Origin: Loripinus fragilis
Taxonomy: Eukaryota; Mollusca; Bivalvia; Lucinida; Lucinidae
Reading direction: 5' to 3'
Length of the DNA: 64,000 nucleotides
NCBI GenBank assembly: GCA_964019695.1
Contig: OZ026515.1
Coordinates: 73,357,644-73,421,643, forward strand
The notes under the pieces are model-generated. The model was not told where the DNA came from. It was given only the letters and a program-made list of their open reading frames with translations, and ran no database searches. A program made the translations under genes and the position numbers. This document shows positions 12,789-22,734 of this stretch, in pieces. Every line of letters starts with the position of its first letter. Position 1 is the stretch's first letter.

Positions 12789-13350
12789 ATGTGCGGATCC
12801 AGGTCCGGACCCCCCCCCTCTGAAAAATCACAAAATATAGGGTTTTCTAGCAATACATGTCCGGATCCGCTGAAAAATCGCAGCTGCGAAGCCAGCATTC
12901 AATGTTGGGCATTCATTGGCATGCCAGCGAAACGGCGTTTCGCTGGCGGGCCAATGATGGCCCGCTTAAAGTGGGACTTGGATCCTCCATCCCCTCATCA
13001 ACTTTAAAAACAAACGTTGTCAAAGTTGGATCCCCTCTGACTAAACCTTCTGGGTCCGCGCATGAATCATGTCCGTCGACAGTTAAATTTCAATCGAGCC
13101 GGTTCACACGCACTGCATGCATGCGCGGATCCAGAACATTTGTCAGAGGGGGTAGTGAGAGAAGACCGAAATGCCACTATAAATGGACCACCATCGGCCC
13201 ATCAGCGAAACGCCATTGTCGATAATGGCCCACCAATGAATGCTGGCTTGGTAGCTTTGTGATGTTTAGGGGGTCCGGATCAATATTGCTAAGAAACCCT
13301 ATATTTTTGTGATTTTTCAGGGGGGGTCCGGACCCTCTGGATCCGCCCAT
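12789..13350. repeat. Inverted-repeat block GCGGATCC..GTCCGGACC inside E1
   Basis: The left arm (GCGGATCCAGGTCCGGACCC ... TGAAAAATCACAAAATATAG) is mirrored by 13309-13349; similarity extends about 130 bp per arm and includes GCCAGCATTCA. GC content is well above the surroundings. A related pair, GTCCGGACCTCCCC and GTCTGGATCCGCGC, lies at 45004-45125 in E2. The ORFs on both strands here arise from the symmetry. Confidence 0.55.
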
Positions 13351-13785
13351 GGCATGCATCTGAAAGAAGGTACTTGTCTGAAATGTTCCTTTCAGCGTGT
13401 GGTGATCTTTTGACGCAAAGTCGGACTAGATTATAACTCTCGGTATGCATGTTTGCCCCTGATCAGGCACGTCGGAGGATCTTCTGGATCCAAACGGTTT
13501 GCAAACTGCACGGTGTTTGCGCACGAATCTTTTGTTTTGGCTTGGTTACTTAAAATATCGAAACACAATGTTTGGGGCCAGTCAATCAATCTTGTTACAA
13601 CTGCTTCCGATGAGGACCTAAAACTCAAACTGACCGTGCGCATCGGCTTTTGTACGGCAAAGTCGGACATTCCACAGTATTAACGCTTTGCGTACTTTCT
13701 ACCGCATGCACACATTTTTAAATTGACGAAACGTTCTATCCTGAATACCATTCGGGTCTGATCTGGATCCAAACCATGTTTGCAA

Positions 13786-13787
<2 letters not shown>

Positions 13788-13838
<51 letters not shown>
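13788..13838. repeat. (GA)n microsatellite
   Basis: About 25 uninterrupted GA units. Confidence 0.95.
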
Positions 13839-13841
<3 letters not shown>

Positions 13842-13887
13842 TGGTGCAGGCACATCAAAGTAAACATTCCATCGGCGGATCGACAAT

Positions 13888-13888
<1 letters not shown>

Positions 13889-13957
<69 letters not shown>
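13889..13957. repeat. (GA)n microsatellite, second array
   Basis: About 34 uninterrupted AG units, 50 bp from the first array. Confidence 0.95.
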
Positions 13958-13966
<9 letters not shown>

Positions 13967-14549
13967 TCTTTTTGAATTTCGTCAGTTTTTTTCTTTTTAC
14001 TCTGGGAACTCGTCTACGTATAATCTGATCGTACGAGATGTCTAGCGGTTTCAATTCTTGAGTACAATATTAACTCGAATTCGAAGTCGGCAGAGCGAGC
14101 GAAAGCGTTTTGGTTTTCTGAATGAAGAACGAAATAGTGAAGTGATTCGGCGAGTGAACATAGGAGACCCGGCTTATCGAATAGTTTAAATCAGTGGACT
14201 TTTATGACTTTAAAGTAAATTGAGTGACATAATATGCACGTGCCTGGCTCTCGACTTGGCGAATACCGCACGCGCTGGACATTTTACTGACTCAGTCCGC
14301 ATGAATTTAGCGGCGGTTTTAATAAGATTAAAGAAAAGAAAAACGAGGAGATAGCACAGAATCATACCACCGTGTTTTCAACACATTTCTACCACATTTT
14401 GACATGCATATATACCGTTTTTCTCATGATAAAGTCCACATTCTAAAATTACGAACACTGGCATTTTTTTTATAAACGTAATTTCTAAAATTACGAACAG
14501 CGGAAAAAATAATTATTTTTTAGTGTTCGTAATTTTAGAACATTTACCG

Positions 14550-14965
14550 TACTTTTAGGTTTGGTATTGGTACTATTCAGTATTTTCTGGTTTTAGTATT
14601 GGTACTATTTGGTATTTTGTGGTACTTTCAGATTTCAGTATTGGTACTATTTGGTATTTTATGGTACTTTCAGATTTCAGTAATGGCACTTTTTGGTATT
14701 TTATGGTACTTTCAGATTTCGTTATTGGTACTTTTTGGTATTTTATGGTACTTTCAGATTTTTTGTATTGGTACTATTTGGTACTTTGTGGTACTTTCTG
14801 ATTTTGGCATTGGTACTATTTGGTATTTTGTGGTACTCACATATTTTGGCAGTTTTGGGTATTTTATGTTACTTTCAGATTTTTAGTAGGCAATGGTACT
14901 ATATGGTATTTTATGGTACTTTCAGGTTTTGGTAATGGTACTTTTTGGTACTTTATAGTACTTTT
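14550..14965. repeat. TGGTACTTTCAG tandem array, right part in D1
   Basis: Continuation of the array at 11595-11827 after E1, with about eight diverged units of the same words. Joining TATGGTA (11827) to CTTTTAGG (14552) recreates the array phase. Confidence 0.7.
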
Positions 14966-15353
14966 CTGTGAAACTATACATTAGCTAGAAAAGAAATGGA
15001 ATTATCTGTTACTATTTAGAACTTCTAAATTGCTGAAATGGGATTTTGTGGAAATATTTGGGACTCTTGTCAATACAGAATTTAGATTTTCTGGGATTCA
15101 ATGGTATTTTAATAAATTAACAGGTTGGGATTATTTAGGATTTAGTGGAACCTGGTCAAAGGGACTTTCTGGGATTAAATGGTATTTTCAGTACCAGAAA
15201 ATACCATAAAATCCCATATGCCATTTAACATTCCATTTAATACCAAATAATCCCAATGTTGGGATTTATTGGGATTAAGTGGTATCCCAGAAAGTACCAT
15301 TACCAGAAAGTTCTAGAACATTACCAATAAATCCCACTTCATTTTCGCAAGGG
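14966..15353. repeat. GGGATTTA/TGGTATT word array, right end of D1
   Basis: Dense TGGGATT, GGTATTTT, AATCCCA, AGTACCAT and one TTCTAGAAC, mirroring the left end at 7937-8400. Confidence 0.55.
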
Positions 15354-16344
15354 TATGGTAAAAACCCTTTAAAATCTTCTTCTCCAGAACCAGATAGTTG
15401 ATACCCTTAGGATTTGGTATGTAACATTTCGGATGTGGGGCCTACCAAGTTTGTTCAACCGATGTTCCTAGGTTGACCTTGACCTACTTAGCATCAAGGT
15501 CAAATTTGCTTCCTAAATGCATTTAAATTGGTAATTTTTTGAAAAGTTGATTTTTTGAATACTGCTGAAGCCAAAGTCATTACTCTCACTTGATATGTTA
15601 AACCTAATGAGACAATGGCTATAAATAAGTTCCAAAGATCAAGGTTGACCTTTCAGCCAAGGTCACTCATATTGGAGTCCCATCATTATATTAAATTATA
15701 GTTTTCTCAGCAACCACTAGGCCAATTGAACTCAAATTTTATATGGGGACTCCTTAAGTTGAGGGGAGTAAATGTATAGCAAATGTTTATGGTCACTTAA
15801 CCAAGATGGCCACCATGCCCTTTGAATATCTTCTTCTCTGGAACCAAAAGGCTAATGGCCTTGGAACTTGGTATGTAGCATTGGGGATTTGGGCCCTACC
15901 AGGTTTGCGCAAATGATGAATCTGGTTTGACCTTGACCATTTATACAGCAAGGCCAAGTTTGATTCGTAATGCATAATTCATTTTTCTATAACTGTTTAA
16001 GCGGAAATCATAATACTTGAGAGAAATGTTTAATGGAATGAGACACTCAGGTTTTATATAAGCACCAAAGGTCAAGCTGACCTACGACCTTACATCCAAG
16101 GCCACTCTGGACTGCCACATACATATCTAAACATCATTTTCCCCCTGAAATCACTGGGCTGTTTGAACTCAAATTTCACATGGAGTTTTCAGTAGATATG
16201 AATATGATTCTTGACCAAAATGGCCACCATGCCCATATAGGGTAAAACAAAATATGTTTGAATAATAAGCCTTAGTTGACCGTGACCTATTTTGACATTA
16301 TTAAGGAGATCAGGTGAGCGCTTCAGGACCTTCAGGTCCTCTAG

Positions 16345-16672
16345 TTTTTTATTACTTTTTCGCAAGTTGAACTTTAGTCATATTTCAAGCATTATTTATA
16401 ACAAAGTGAATTATGGACCTTGTGGGCGCAACTCCTACAGTTTATACCGATTCTTTCGAAACTTCACTGGTGTTTTGTTCATGGTCTGAAAATATGCATG
16501 TGGTTTGGATATAATCTTCAGATTATTTTTATCATATAAAACCTCAGCTTAACATTTATCACTTTTCCAGCTTTTTCCGCCTATATATGTAGTACCTTTG
16601 AGTGCAATTTTCAAACTTCAAAGACAAACATAAAGTGGTGGGGGACATAAATTCTCTGAATTTGCTTGTTAA
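16345..16672 (+). repeat. Host repeat of the nested stack, right part
   Basis: TTACTTTTTCGCAAGTTGAAC, CTTGTGGGCGCAACTCC, CTTCACTGGTGTTTTG and the closing GGGGGACATAAATTC match the left part at 6788-7269. Confidence 0.52.
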
Positions 16673-16689
16673 TATTAACTCTGCCTACT

Positions 16690-16810
16690 AGTGTCGTCTG
16701 CTGATAACTCTTGCAAAACAGATTGGACCTAGATTGGGCCCGCCAAAATGTCAGGCCTGATCTGGATCCTGAAAGACTTTTCTGGAAAAAAATGATTTTG
16801 AAAAAAAAAT
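16690..16810 (-). repeat. Dispersed repeat (CAGTTTGCAAAGGTTATCAGC family), reverse
   Basis: GTCTGCTGATAACTCTTGCAAAACAG and GGCCTGATCTGGATCC in reverse orientation. It explains part of the 129-codon minus-strand frame here. Confidence 0.45.
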
Positions 16811-17027
16811 TAGCAAATGTCAAAAAAGCATGAAAATTTCCATAGGGACAAAGAGTTAAAACTGTATACCCCATCATAAAGAACCTTTGTTTCCATGCTG
16901 GAGGATTGAGCTCCTTTAATAACCCATACAACTCTCCATTATAAAAATTGGTGCTTGGTAAAGTACATGTAACCTCTTTCTGCCAATTTCCTGGAATCAC
17001 AGCGTCACATTTCTAGGAAACAACAGG

Positions 17028-17104
17028 AGCCGCCGTGGTGTAGTGGAGTAACAACTCTTCTTGTGCCCAGGGGTTCCAAGTTCAATCCCTAGCTCCTCCA
17101 GTCT
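17028..17104 (+). mobile_element. tRNA-like sequence (SINE head or tRNA pseudogene)
   Basis: GGAGCCGCCGTGGTGTAGTGG near the start (A-box like), AGTTCAATCCCTA (B-box like), and a GGAGC/GCTCC pairing between the ends. The anticodon arm is not convincing, so I do not call a functional tRNA. Confidence 0.35.
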
Positions 17105-17619
17105 GTCGGATGAGACTAAACTAGTCTCCCTATATGACCTTAGCTGTTGGTGGGCTCACTCACAGCTAGGAAACAGACGCATTAAAACCATGTTTTATAC
17201 ACACTTTAGTACATGTAATTTCATTTTAACTGCAAGCTACATATATTTATGGGCTACAAAGTGCTGTTTTCACCTGATATATGGCTCCTTATAATTATTA
17301 TAGGGATATAGTTTCAATTTTTGTTTAAATAGAACTGAGAAGCATTATTGTTTTGAAAATTTGAGATAATTGATCCTGACTATAGTCTAATAATTGAGCC
17401 ATTATATGAGAAAAGAGCTCTTGTGACTGTGGAGAGCAAGGATTTATAGATCAGTCTGTGTATCTGATCTCTGGTGTGACTGTTAATCACCAAGAGATTC
17501 TCTTCCTTTGTTCAGTCTAGGGGCTAAGGACCGCTTAGTTTTGATAAAACTTTTGATATTTAATTATGTGCTTAAATGATAGAACCCCAGTGTTTTATCC
17601 TGCTGTGTAATTTTATATG
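17105..17619. other. No gene seen
   Basis: AT-rich; nothing recognised. The 77-codon frame at 17061-17294 starts inside the tRNA-like repeat. Confidence 0.5.
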
Positions 17620-17785
17620 ATGTTTTGTCTGCTGATGTTTTCAAAATCAACTTTTTTGAAAAATTATTTCAGGAATACCGTCAGAGTGGCAAACAGTTTG
17701 GATCCAGTTCAGGCCCGACGTTTTGTCTGGCCTTATCTGGGTCCAGATTGTTTGCAAAGGTTACCAGCAGACAACATTTAGTAGG
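17620..17785 (+). repeat. Dispersed repeat (CAGTTTGCAAAGGTTATCAGC family)
   Basis: TTTTCAAAATCAACTTTTTTG, TTTCAGGAATACCGTCAGAG, GTTTGCAAAGGTTACCAGCAGACAAC, matching 1105-1250 and 40795-40922. Confidence 0.58.
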
Positions 17786-17825
17786 CAAAGAGTTGACCTG
17801 CAGCATTCCATGTATTTTCAATCTC

Positions 17826-17895
17826 ACCAAAAGCAATGTAGATCCTGATCAGATGGCTTCGTAAGAAGCCTGCTGAGATGGATCTACAGTGTTTT
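17826..17895. repeat. Palindromic repeat GTAGATCCTGATCAGATGGCTTCG
   Basis: GTAGATCCTGATCAGATGGC is mirrored by GCCTGCTGAGATGGATCTAC across a short loop. A second copy lies at 59728-59803. Confidence 0.6.
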
Positions 17896-17973
17896 CGAAA
17901 AAGGATAAATCAAAGTTTAGCAGGACAATAGTTAAGAATATATCAAGTCGTATTTTCCAGGGAAAAACATAAT

Positions 17974-18174
17974 GGGGGAGCGCAGTGGTAGAGTGCTTGA
18001 CTCGAGACCCAGGGGCCGCGGGTTCGAGCCTCAACGCTGTCACTGCGTTGTGTCCTTGAGCAAGAACATTAATCCTAGCTTAGTACTGTTTCAACCCAGG
18101 AAGACCCATCCCTTTATAACTGAAAGATTGTTGATGGGACGTAAGGAACCAAATCAAACAAAACAAACAAAAAC
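17974..18174 (+). mobile_element. tRNA-derived SINE type A, copy 1
   Basis: Head GGAGCGCAGTGGTAGAGTGC, B box GGTTCGAGCCT (18020-18030), body with AACCCAGGAAGACCC and TTGTTGATGGGACG, and tail AATCAAACAAAACAAAC. Confidence 0.68.
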
Positions 18175-18731
18175 ATGATGGTAAAATGCATACTATGACA
18201 ATTTCTGACAGGTGAATCAATTTCAACACACTCAGGGTACTATATGCACTGTAAAGTGACCTTGTGATTTATCTAGTTGAATTGCAGAATAAAAGCTATG
18301 CAGTCTGATCACTATCTTTCATTTTATAATTTGATTACCTGCTAATATATATATTTATATATATATCTATCAAAGAAGCAAACAATTCAGTCCATAACAT
18401 GGGTAAGAATATAAGTATAGAAATGAAAAAAGAAACACAGTAAGTTATTTTAATATTAAATTATTTTATTCAGCAACGGGTATCATCATAGAATTTTCAA
18501 GCTCTAATATAATATAATAAGATGTATTCATAAAGATATTGATCAAGCAGTACAGTCTTTGAACAGGCTGAATAGTTCCAGTGGGCAGCTCAGGTATTTT
18601 ACTATGTCAGCATTATTGGCCTAGTTGGAATCAAGGATGGGTCCTCATGGTGTTTACTTTAGACAGGTATTTAAATATTGTATTGATTGAGTACCTATCA
18701 TTAGTATGCCAGATAAGTACTGTACAGGCAG
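18175..18731. other. No gene seen
   Basis: AT-rich sequence with a TATATATATTTATATATATAT tract near 18345. Confidence 0.5.
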
Positions 18732-18912
18732 CTAGATAAGAATAGGTACCGGGTAGTTAAAAATCATTTTCTTATTTCTCAACCAAAATATATGTTGTGG
18801 ATACTCTAAAAAACCCCATCACATTGAGAAGGTTCTTTTGAGCACCCAAAACATATGTTAAGACAAATAGATAAGAAAATATTAATATTTTTATGCTCAT
18901 TTTTTTATCTAG
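18732..18912. mobile_element. Palindromic MITE, copy 1
   Basis: TIR-like ends CTAGATAAG / TTTATCTAG. The interior has the family hairpin, here decayed on the left (ATACTCTAAAAAACCCC) and clear on the right (GGTTCTTTTGAGCACCC), then ATAAGAAAATA and TTTTTATGC. Confidence 0.58.
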
Positions 18913-19595
18913 ACTTATGCTATGACCTACACATTTTGTTTTCAAAATATCAATATTTTTCTCATTTCAATAATGGACAGCTCATCAGTGCCAGAAGCAA
19001 ATTAAGTATGTGCAAACAAAATAGTCCCAGATCAGCCTGCTCCTAGAAGAGCACTACCTGTTAGCTTTATTCAGCTAATCATGCAGTGATACCTTGGATG
19101 GAATGGTCCAAATCATCATTTAGAAAATTCCATTTGAGAAATTTAGCACTTCAAAGAGTTAAAGTCTGTTAATTTCATTTAGATAATTGCATTGAGTAAC
19201 AGATGGTATATATTTTCAGAGTGATGTTTTAAGATATAGTTCTAGTTTGGAGAATATAGCCACATGTATCGCATGAAAGGACAGGTATGTTTTCTATTGC
19301 TTGTGAATATTTAATTGGGAATAGAAAATATCCACTGTATTGGATGAGATATTTGCCTGACTTATGTCAATATAGGTTGAAATAACCTTGGCCATAGAGT
19401 GGTAGGTAGGGTGATCTCATACTGCTGCTACTGAACAGTTTGCTCAACATGTTTTTAGCATCGTCATGAGAAAGTCATCAGGGTTTGTCACCATTTTGAT
19501 TAACTACATCCTGTTGAGCTACATGTAGGACTAGCTAGAAGCTAGACAAAATTTAAATCAAGCAAGTTCATATATTACTATTATTGTCTAGGAGC
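18913..19595. other. No gene seen
   Basis: AT-rich sequence without recognisable features. Confidence 0.5.
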
Positions 19596-19829
19596 ACACT
19601 GCATAGACTATCTTATGTTTGGTAGTGAGGCACAGAAAGCAATCAGATCTATGCTACAAGACAGTTCATCAACATACATTTTGAAGACAGTTCAACGACA
19701 TAATTGAAGACTGTGTACTGACTCACATTGCATAGACTATCAAATGTTTGGTAGTGAGGCACAGAAAGCAATCAGATCTATGCAACAAGACAGTTCATCA
19801 ACATACATTTTGAAGACAGGTCAACGGCA
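19596..19829 (+). repeat. 128-bp tandem duplication
   Basis: Unit CACACTGCATAGACTATC ... GACTGTGTACTGACT repeats at offset 128 (19596 and 19724) with few changes. The second copy is interrupted at 19830 by the MITE, and its remainder resumes at 20941 (TAATTGAAGACTGTG). Confidence 0.7.
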
Positions 19830-19854
19830 TGATGCACCAGGCATTTGTATCCAC

Positions 19855-19871
19855 GCCCCCCCCCCCCCCCA
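19855..19871. repeat. Poly-C run in the TAA-flanked MITE
   Basis: About 15-16 consecutive C just inside the left TIR of the element at 19833. Confidence 0.85.
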
Positions 19872-19965
19872 CTTACGTGGATAGCGGTGGAATAGCCAGG
19901 CTATGTTGCAGCGCAAGAACTTTTTGATTGTCCCCACAGTGCCAGGGAAGTGCGGGGGTTATAAC

Positions 19966-20754
19966 TAGGGCTGGCTAATCGACACAAAAATTCTAATCGA
20001 TAATCGGTCCTTGAATTTCGATTTATATCTGATTAGTAATGGCTCAAACTTGAAAGAAGGTCTCGGAAACTTTTGCATGGTCAATGGCATTGATATCCCC
20101 ATCATTTCGCTACGCAACTGTTAGTAAGTAGTGTGTGTAATATATTCAAAAGACAATAGGTTTCAATTAAAAGTTGGCACCTTTGCTCAAAACAAGTCTC
20201 CATCCACTCTGTTGGAAGACAATTGACTTGCTAATTGGCAAAGTAGGCAATTAAACTCACTGTCGGCCATTGCTGTTGTCTGGTTGTGTGACATCATACA
20301 AAAAGGAAGTCAAGTATGCATGACACAAACACCTCTGTGTAAAATAAGACCTGTTGGTTATCGCCAGTAAATTTAAAGCTTCTTTGCCCAAGTATACCGC
20401 GTAGAAAAAACCCTTGCATTATATATTATATTGTTTCTATAATTTTGTACTACTTTCAAACAGAGAAGCGCAAGTAAACTTTTTTCTATCAGCTAGTTGC
20501 TGAGTTACCCTGTACAGTACAACATTTTTATTAATTCGTTACAGCAATTTACATGTTTGCCCACCGGCTCTTTACAGCAAGGCACTTCCGGTCTAAACAA
20601 AACATCACACGAAGCAATTATGCTTTAATTTTGATTGAAACAACAACAGTACAGCCATTAAAAGTAACAGATTTTTTAATTTTCATATCAATAATCGTTT
20701 TCCTACTGTATATCGACCAATTAACAGATACTTTGATTAATCATGCCAGCCCTA
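19966..20754. mobile_element. hAT-like non-autonomous element, 789 bp
   Basis: TIRs TAGGGCTGGC / GCCAGCCCTA (10 bp, perfect) flanked by a perfect 8-bp target duplication GTTATAAC (19958-19965 and 20755-20762), the hallmark of hAT transposition. Subterminal words include AATCGATAATCG and TATCGA. The interior, including the 82-codon frame at 20553-20801, shows no hAT transposase motif. It sits inside the older 311-bp MITE. Confidence 0.82.
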
Positions 20755-21249
20755 GTTATAACATTGGGACACTTACCCCGGTGAGATTTTCTGTAGTGTA
20801 GGGTGGGGCTAAGAGTAGGGTTGTTACCATCAGCTTGTCACCACAGGGCAGGGCTTATACCAGGGCTCTGAAAAGTGAAAAGTCACTATCCCCGCCCATC
20901 CCCGCAGGTGAGGGAGCAGTGGATACAAATGACTGGTGCATAATTGAAGACTGTGCACTGACTGACATTGTTTTGAGGATAACAGGATTCATATATTTTG
21001 GGAAAAAAATTATGAGAGACACAGGGGTCTGCTTATGTGCAGGAATTTGCTTCTAAAGATTATTGTGGTTGTAGGATCTCACTATGTTGCAGGAATGATA
21101 ATTTCTTCAGGGACCATAGATTGAAATTAAATTTAGGTTTATTGGTATTTTATTGATTGTCTTTAGAAATTAATTTCACAAAGATGTTTTATAGACATGC
21201 AATCTTGCAGAATCACTTGTTACAATACACATTCAACTACATACAATAG

Positions 21250-21452
21250 GAATGCTGTGGCTCAGTGATATAAGAGTGCTTGACTCCACCAGATTGAGGG
21301 GTTGCAGGTTCGAGTCTCACCAGAGGCTCTACATTGTGTCCTTGAGCCAGACACTATTTCCTCTGTTTTGTACTTTTTCAACCCAAGAAGACCCATCCCA
21401 ACATGACTGAAAAAATGTTGACTGGGATGTAAAGTATCAAAACAAACAAAAA
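21250..21452 (+). mobile_element. tRNA-derived SINE type A, copy 2
   Basis: A box TGGCTCAGTGA, B box GGTTCGAGTCT, body AACCCAAGAAGACCCATCCC, tail AAAACAAACAAAAAG. Diverged from the other copies. Confidence 0.65.
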
Positions 21453-21464
21453 GTAGACTTCACC

Positions 21465-22545
21465 CGATGGTACAAATACCCGCTTTTGATCTAACCAAAG
21501 CATCTGCAAAGTTTGAAGTTGCTACGTCCAACGGTTTAGGAGGAGATGCATTTACAAGAAAGTACATTATTTCACTTATGACCATGACCTTAGGTCAAGG
21601 ACAAACACGAAATGTTGCTCACTTCCCTCTACATGATATGACCTATTCACCTGCAAAGTTTGAAGCTGCTATGTCCAACGGTTTAGGAGGTAATGCATTT
21701 ACAAGGTCACGTGAAGCATTGCCCTCTACCTATGTACCTACAAGGTTTGAAGTTGCTACGGCCAAAGGTTAAGGAGATGCATTACCAAGATAACACATTA
21801 TTTGACCTTGACCCCAAGGTCAAGGGGGTCAAGGTCACTAAATGTCACCCAGTACCCTCGACATCATGTGACCTATACACCAGCAAAGTTTGATGTTGCT
21901 AAGTCCCAAGGTTAAGGAGAAGATGCATTCACAAGAAAATACATTATTTGACCTTGACTTTGGGGTCAAGGTCACAGGAAATGTTGCCCAGTACCCTCGA
22001 CATCATGTGACCTATGCACCAGCAAAGTTTGATATTGCTACATCCCACGGTGAAGGAGAAGATGCATTTACAAGAAAATACATTATTTGACCTCGACATG
22101 TTGCCAAGTGCCCTCTACATCATGTGACCTATGCACCTACAGAGTTTGAAGTTACTGCATCAAAAGGTTTAGGAGGAGATGCATTTACAAGAAAATTCAA
22201 TACTTGACCTTTGACCCTGACCTTGGGGTCATTAGGTCACAAGAAATGTTACCCAGTACCCTCTACATAATGTGACCTATTCAGCTACAAAGTTTGAAGT
22301 TGCTATATCTAACCGTTTAGGAGGAGATACATTAACAAGAAAATACATTATTTGACCTTTGACCTTGAGGTCAAGGTCAAAAGAAATGTTGCCCAGTACC
22401 CTCTACAGCATGTGACCTTTTCAGCTACAAAGTTTGAAATTGCTACCTCGAATTGTTTAGGAGGAGATACATTTACAAGAAACGTGATGGACAGACTGAC
22501 GGACGGACGGACGACGAACAGATTGACTTTAATGGTACAAAATTA
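21465..22545 (+). repeat. 147-bp tandem array with TCAAGGTCA sites
   Basis: About seven diverged units: AAAGTTTGAAGTTGCTA-TCCAACGGTTTAGGAGGAGATG-CATTTACAAGAAA-ATTATTTGACCTTGACC-GGTCAAGGTCACA-ATGTTGCCCAGTACCC-TACATCATGTGACCTATGCACC. It ends at GACAGACTGACGGACGGACG (22489). HINE/pearl-like tandem core. Short ORFs are repeat artefacts. Confidence 0.68.
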
Positions 22546-22734
22546 ATATACATCTTTTTTAAAGAAAAAAGCGGGTATAACTACATACAGCATATTCACA
22601 CGTAATTGCCATACTAGCTTGAATGAAATCATGGCTGCAAGGAAGTGTGGCTAATATTGTGGCTAAAATAAAACATAAAACTAGACTGCAGTCCATGGTA
22701 CACCATTGCATATATTTTTTATATTTTGAATATT

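Larger units (their letters stand above)
11828..14549. mobile_element. TA-flanked TIR element E1 (CGGTAAATGTTCTAAAATT ends)
   Basis: Length 2,722 bp. TIRs match over 25 bp with one mismatch; both sides carry TA (11826-11827, 14550-14551), and excision to a single TA restores the host array. Subterminal regions repeat TTCTAAAATTACGAACA in both orientations. The TA duplication suggests the Tc1/mariner/pogo group, but no transposase frame is present. The middle holds an inverted-repeat block (12789-13350), two GA arrays and GC-richer sequence of unknown origin. Confidence 0.72.
7937..15353. mobile_element. CCCTTGCGAAAA TIR element D1 (composite, about 7.4 kb)
   Basis: Termini CCCTTGCGAAAA (7937) and ATTTTCGCAAGGG (to 15353). 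They interrupt the H1 unit GCCCATATATGGTAAAAACC, which is intact at 7469; the flanks TAA/TAT suggest a 3-bp duplication with one change. The outer ~500 bp on the left and ~370 bp on the right are mosaics of GGGATTTA, TGGTATT and AGTACC words. The interior has an AT-rich core also seen in D2, plus later insertions. No long ORF. Confidence 0.7.
7270..16344 (+). mobile_element. Helentron/HINE-like element H1 (split by D1)
   Basis: The 5' end reads AGCTCACCTGAGC, followed by a CCGT tract (about 7326-7344) and internal ~750-bp units containing CTTCTCCAGAACCAGAAGGC and GACCTTGACCTACTTA. The 3' end has subterminal TCAGGTGAGC, inverted relative to the 5' end, then the hairpin AGGACC-TTCA-GGTCCT (16325-16340) and CTAG in a T run. 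Insertion within a T run without a target duplication fits Helentron-type rolling-circle elements. The element D1 (7937-15353) sits inside it. Confidence 0.7.
19833..20940. mobile_element. 311-bp MITE (TGCACCAG ends), interrupted by a hAT-like element
   Basis: TIRs TGCACCAG-GCATTTGTATCC and complement of GATACAAATGACTGGTGCA match over about 22 bp with one difference. Flanks are TGA (19830-19832) and TAA (20941-20943). The host is a duplicated sequence whose intact form, CAACGACATAATTGAAG (19694-19710), shows a TAA empty site, so a 3-bp TAA duplication with one later change is likely, as in PIF/Harbinger-type insertions. Without the nested 789-bp element and its duplicate it is 311 bp and non-coding. 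Confidence 0.68.

Noticed and set aside
12789..13262. 122- and 72-codon frames rich in proline/serine
   Set aside because: They come from the GC-rich inverted repeat; open frames on both strands reflect its symmetry.
13776..14045. R/E-rich 89-codon frame
   Set aside because: Translation of the two GA microsatellites.
11609..14935. Hydrophobic WYF/GIL-rich frames that look like membrane proteins
   Set aside because: They are translations of the TGGTACTTTC tandem array, open in several frames and mirrored at 49787-50297.
16611..17000. 129-codon minus-strand frame
   Set aside because: It covers a dispersed repeat and the end of another repeat; no protein motif.
20553..20801. Possible hAT transposase remnant
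   Set aside because: The 82-codon frame has no hATC or BED-finger feature.
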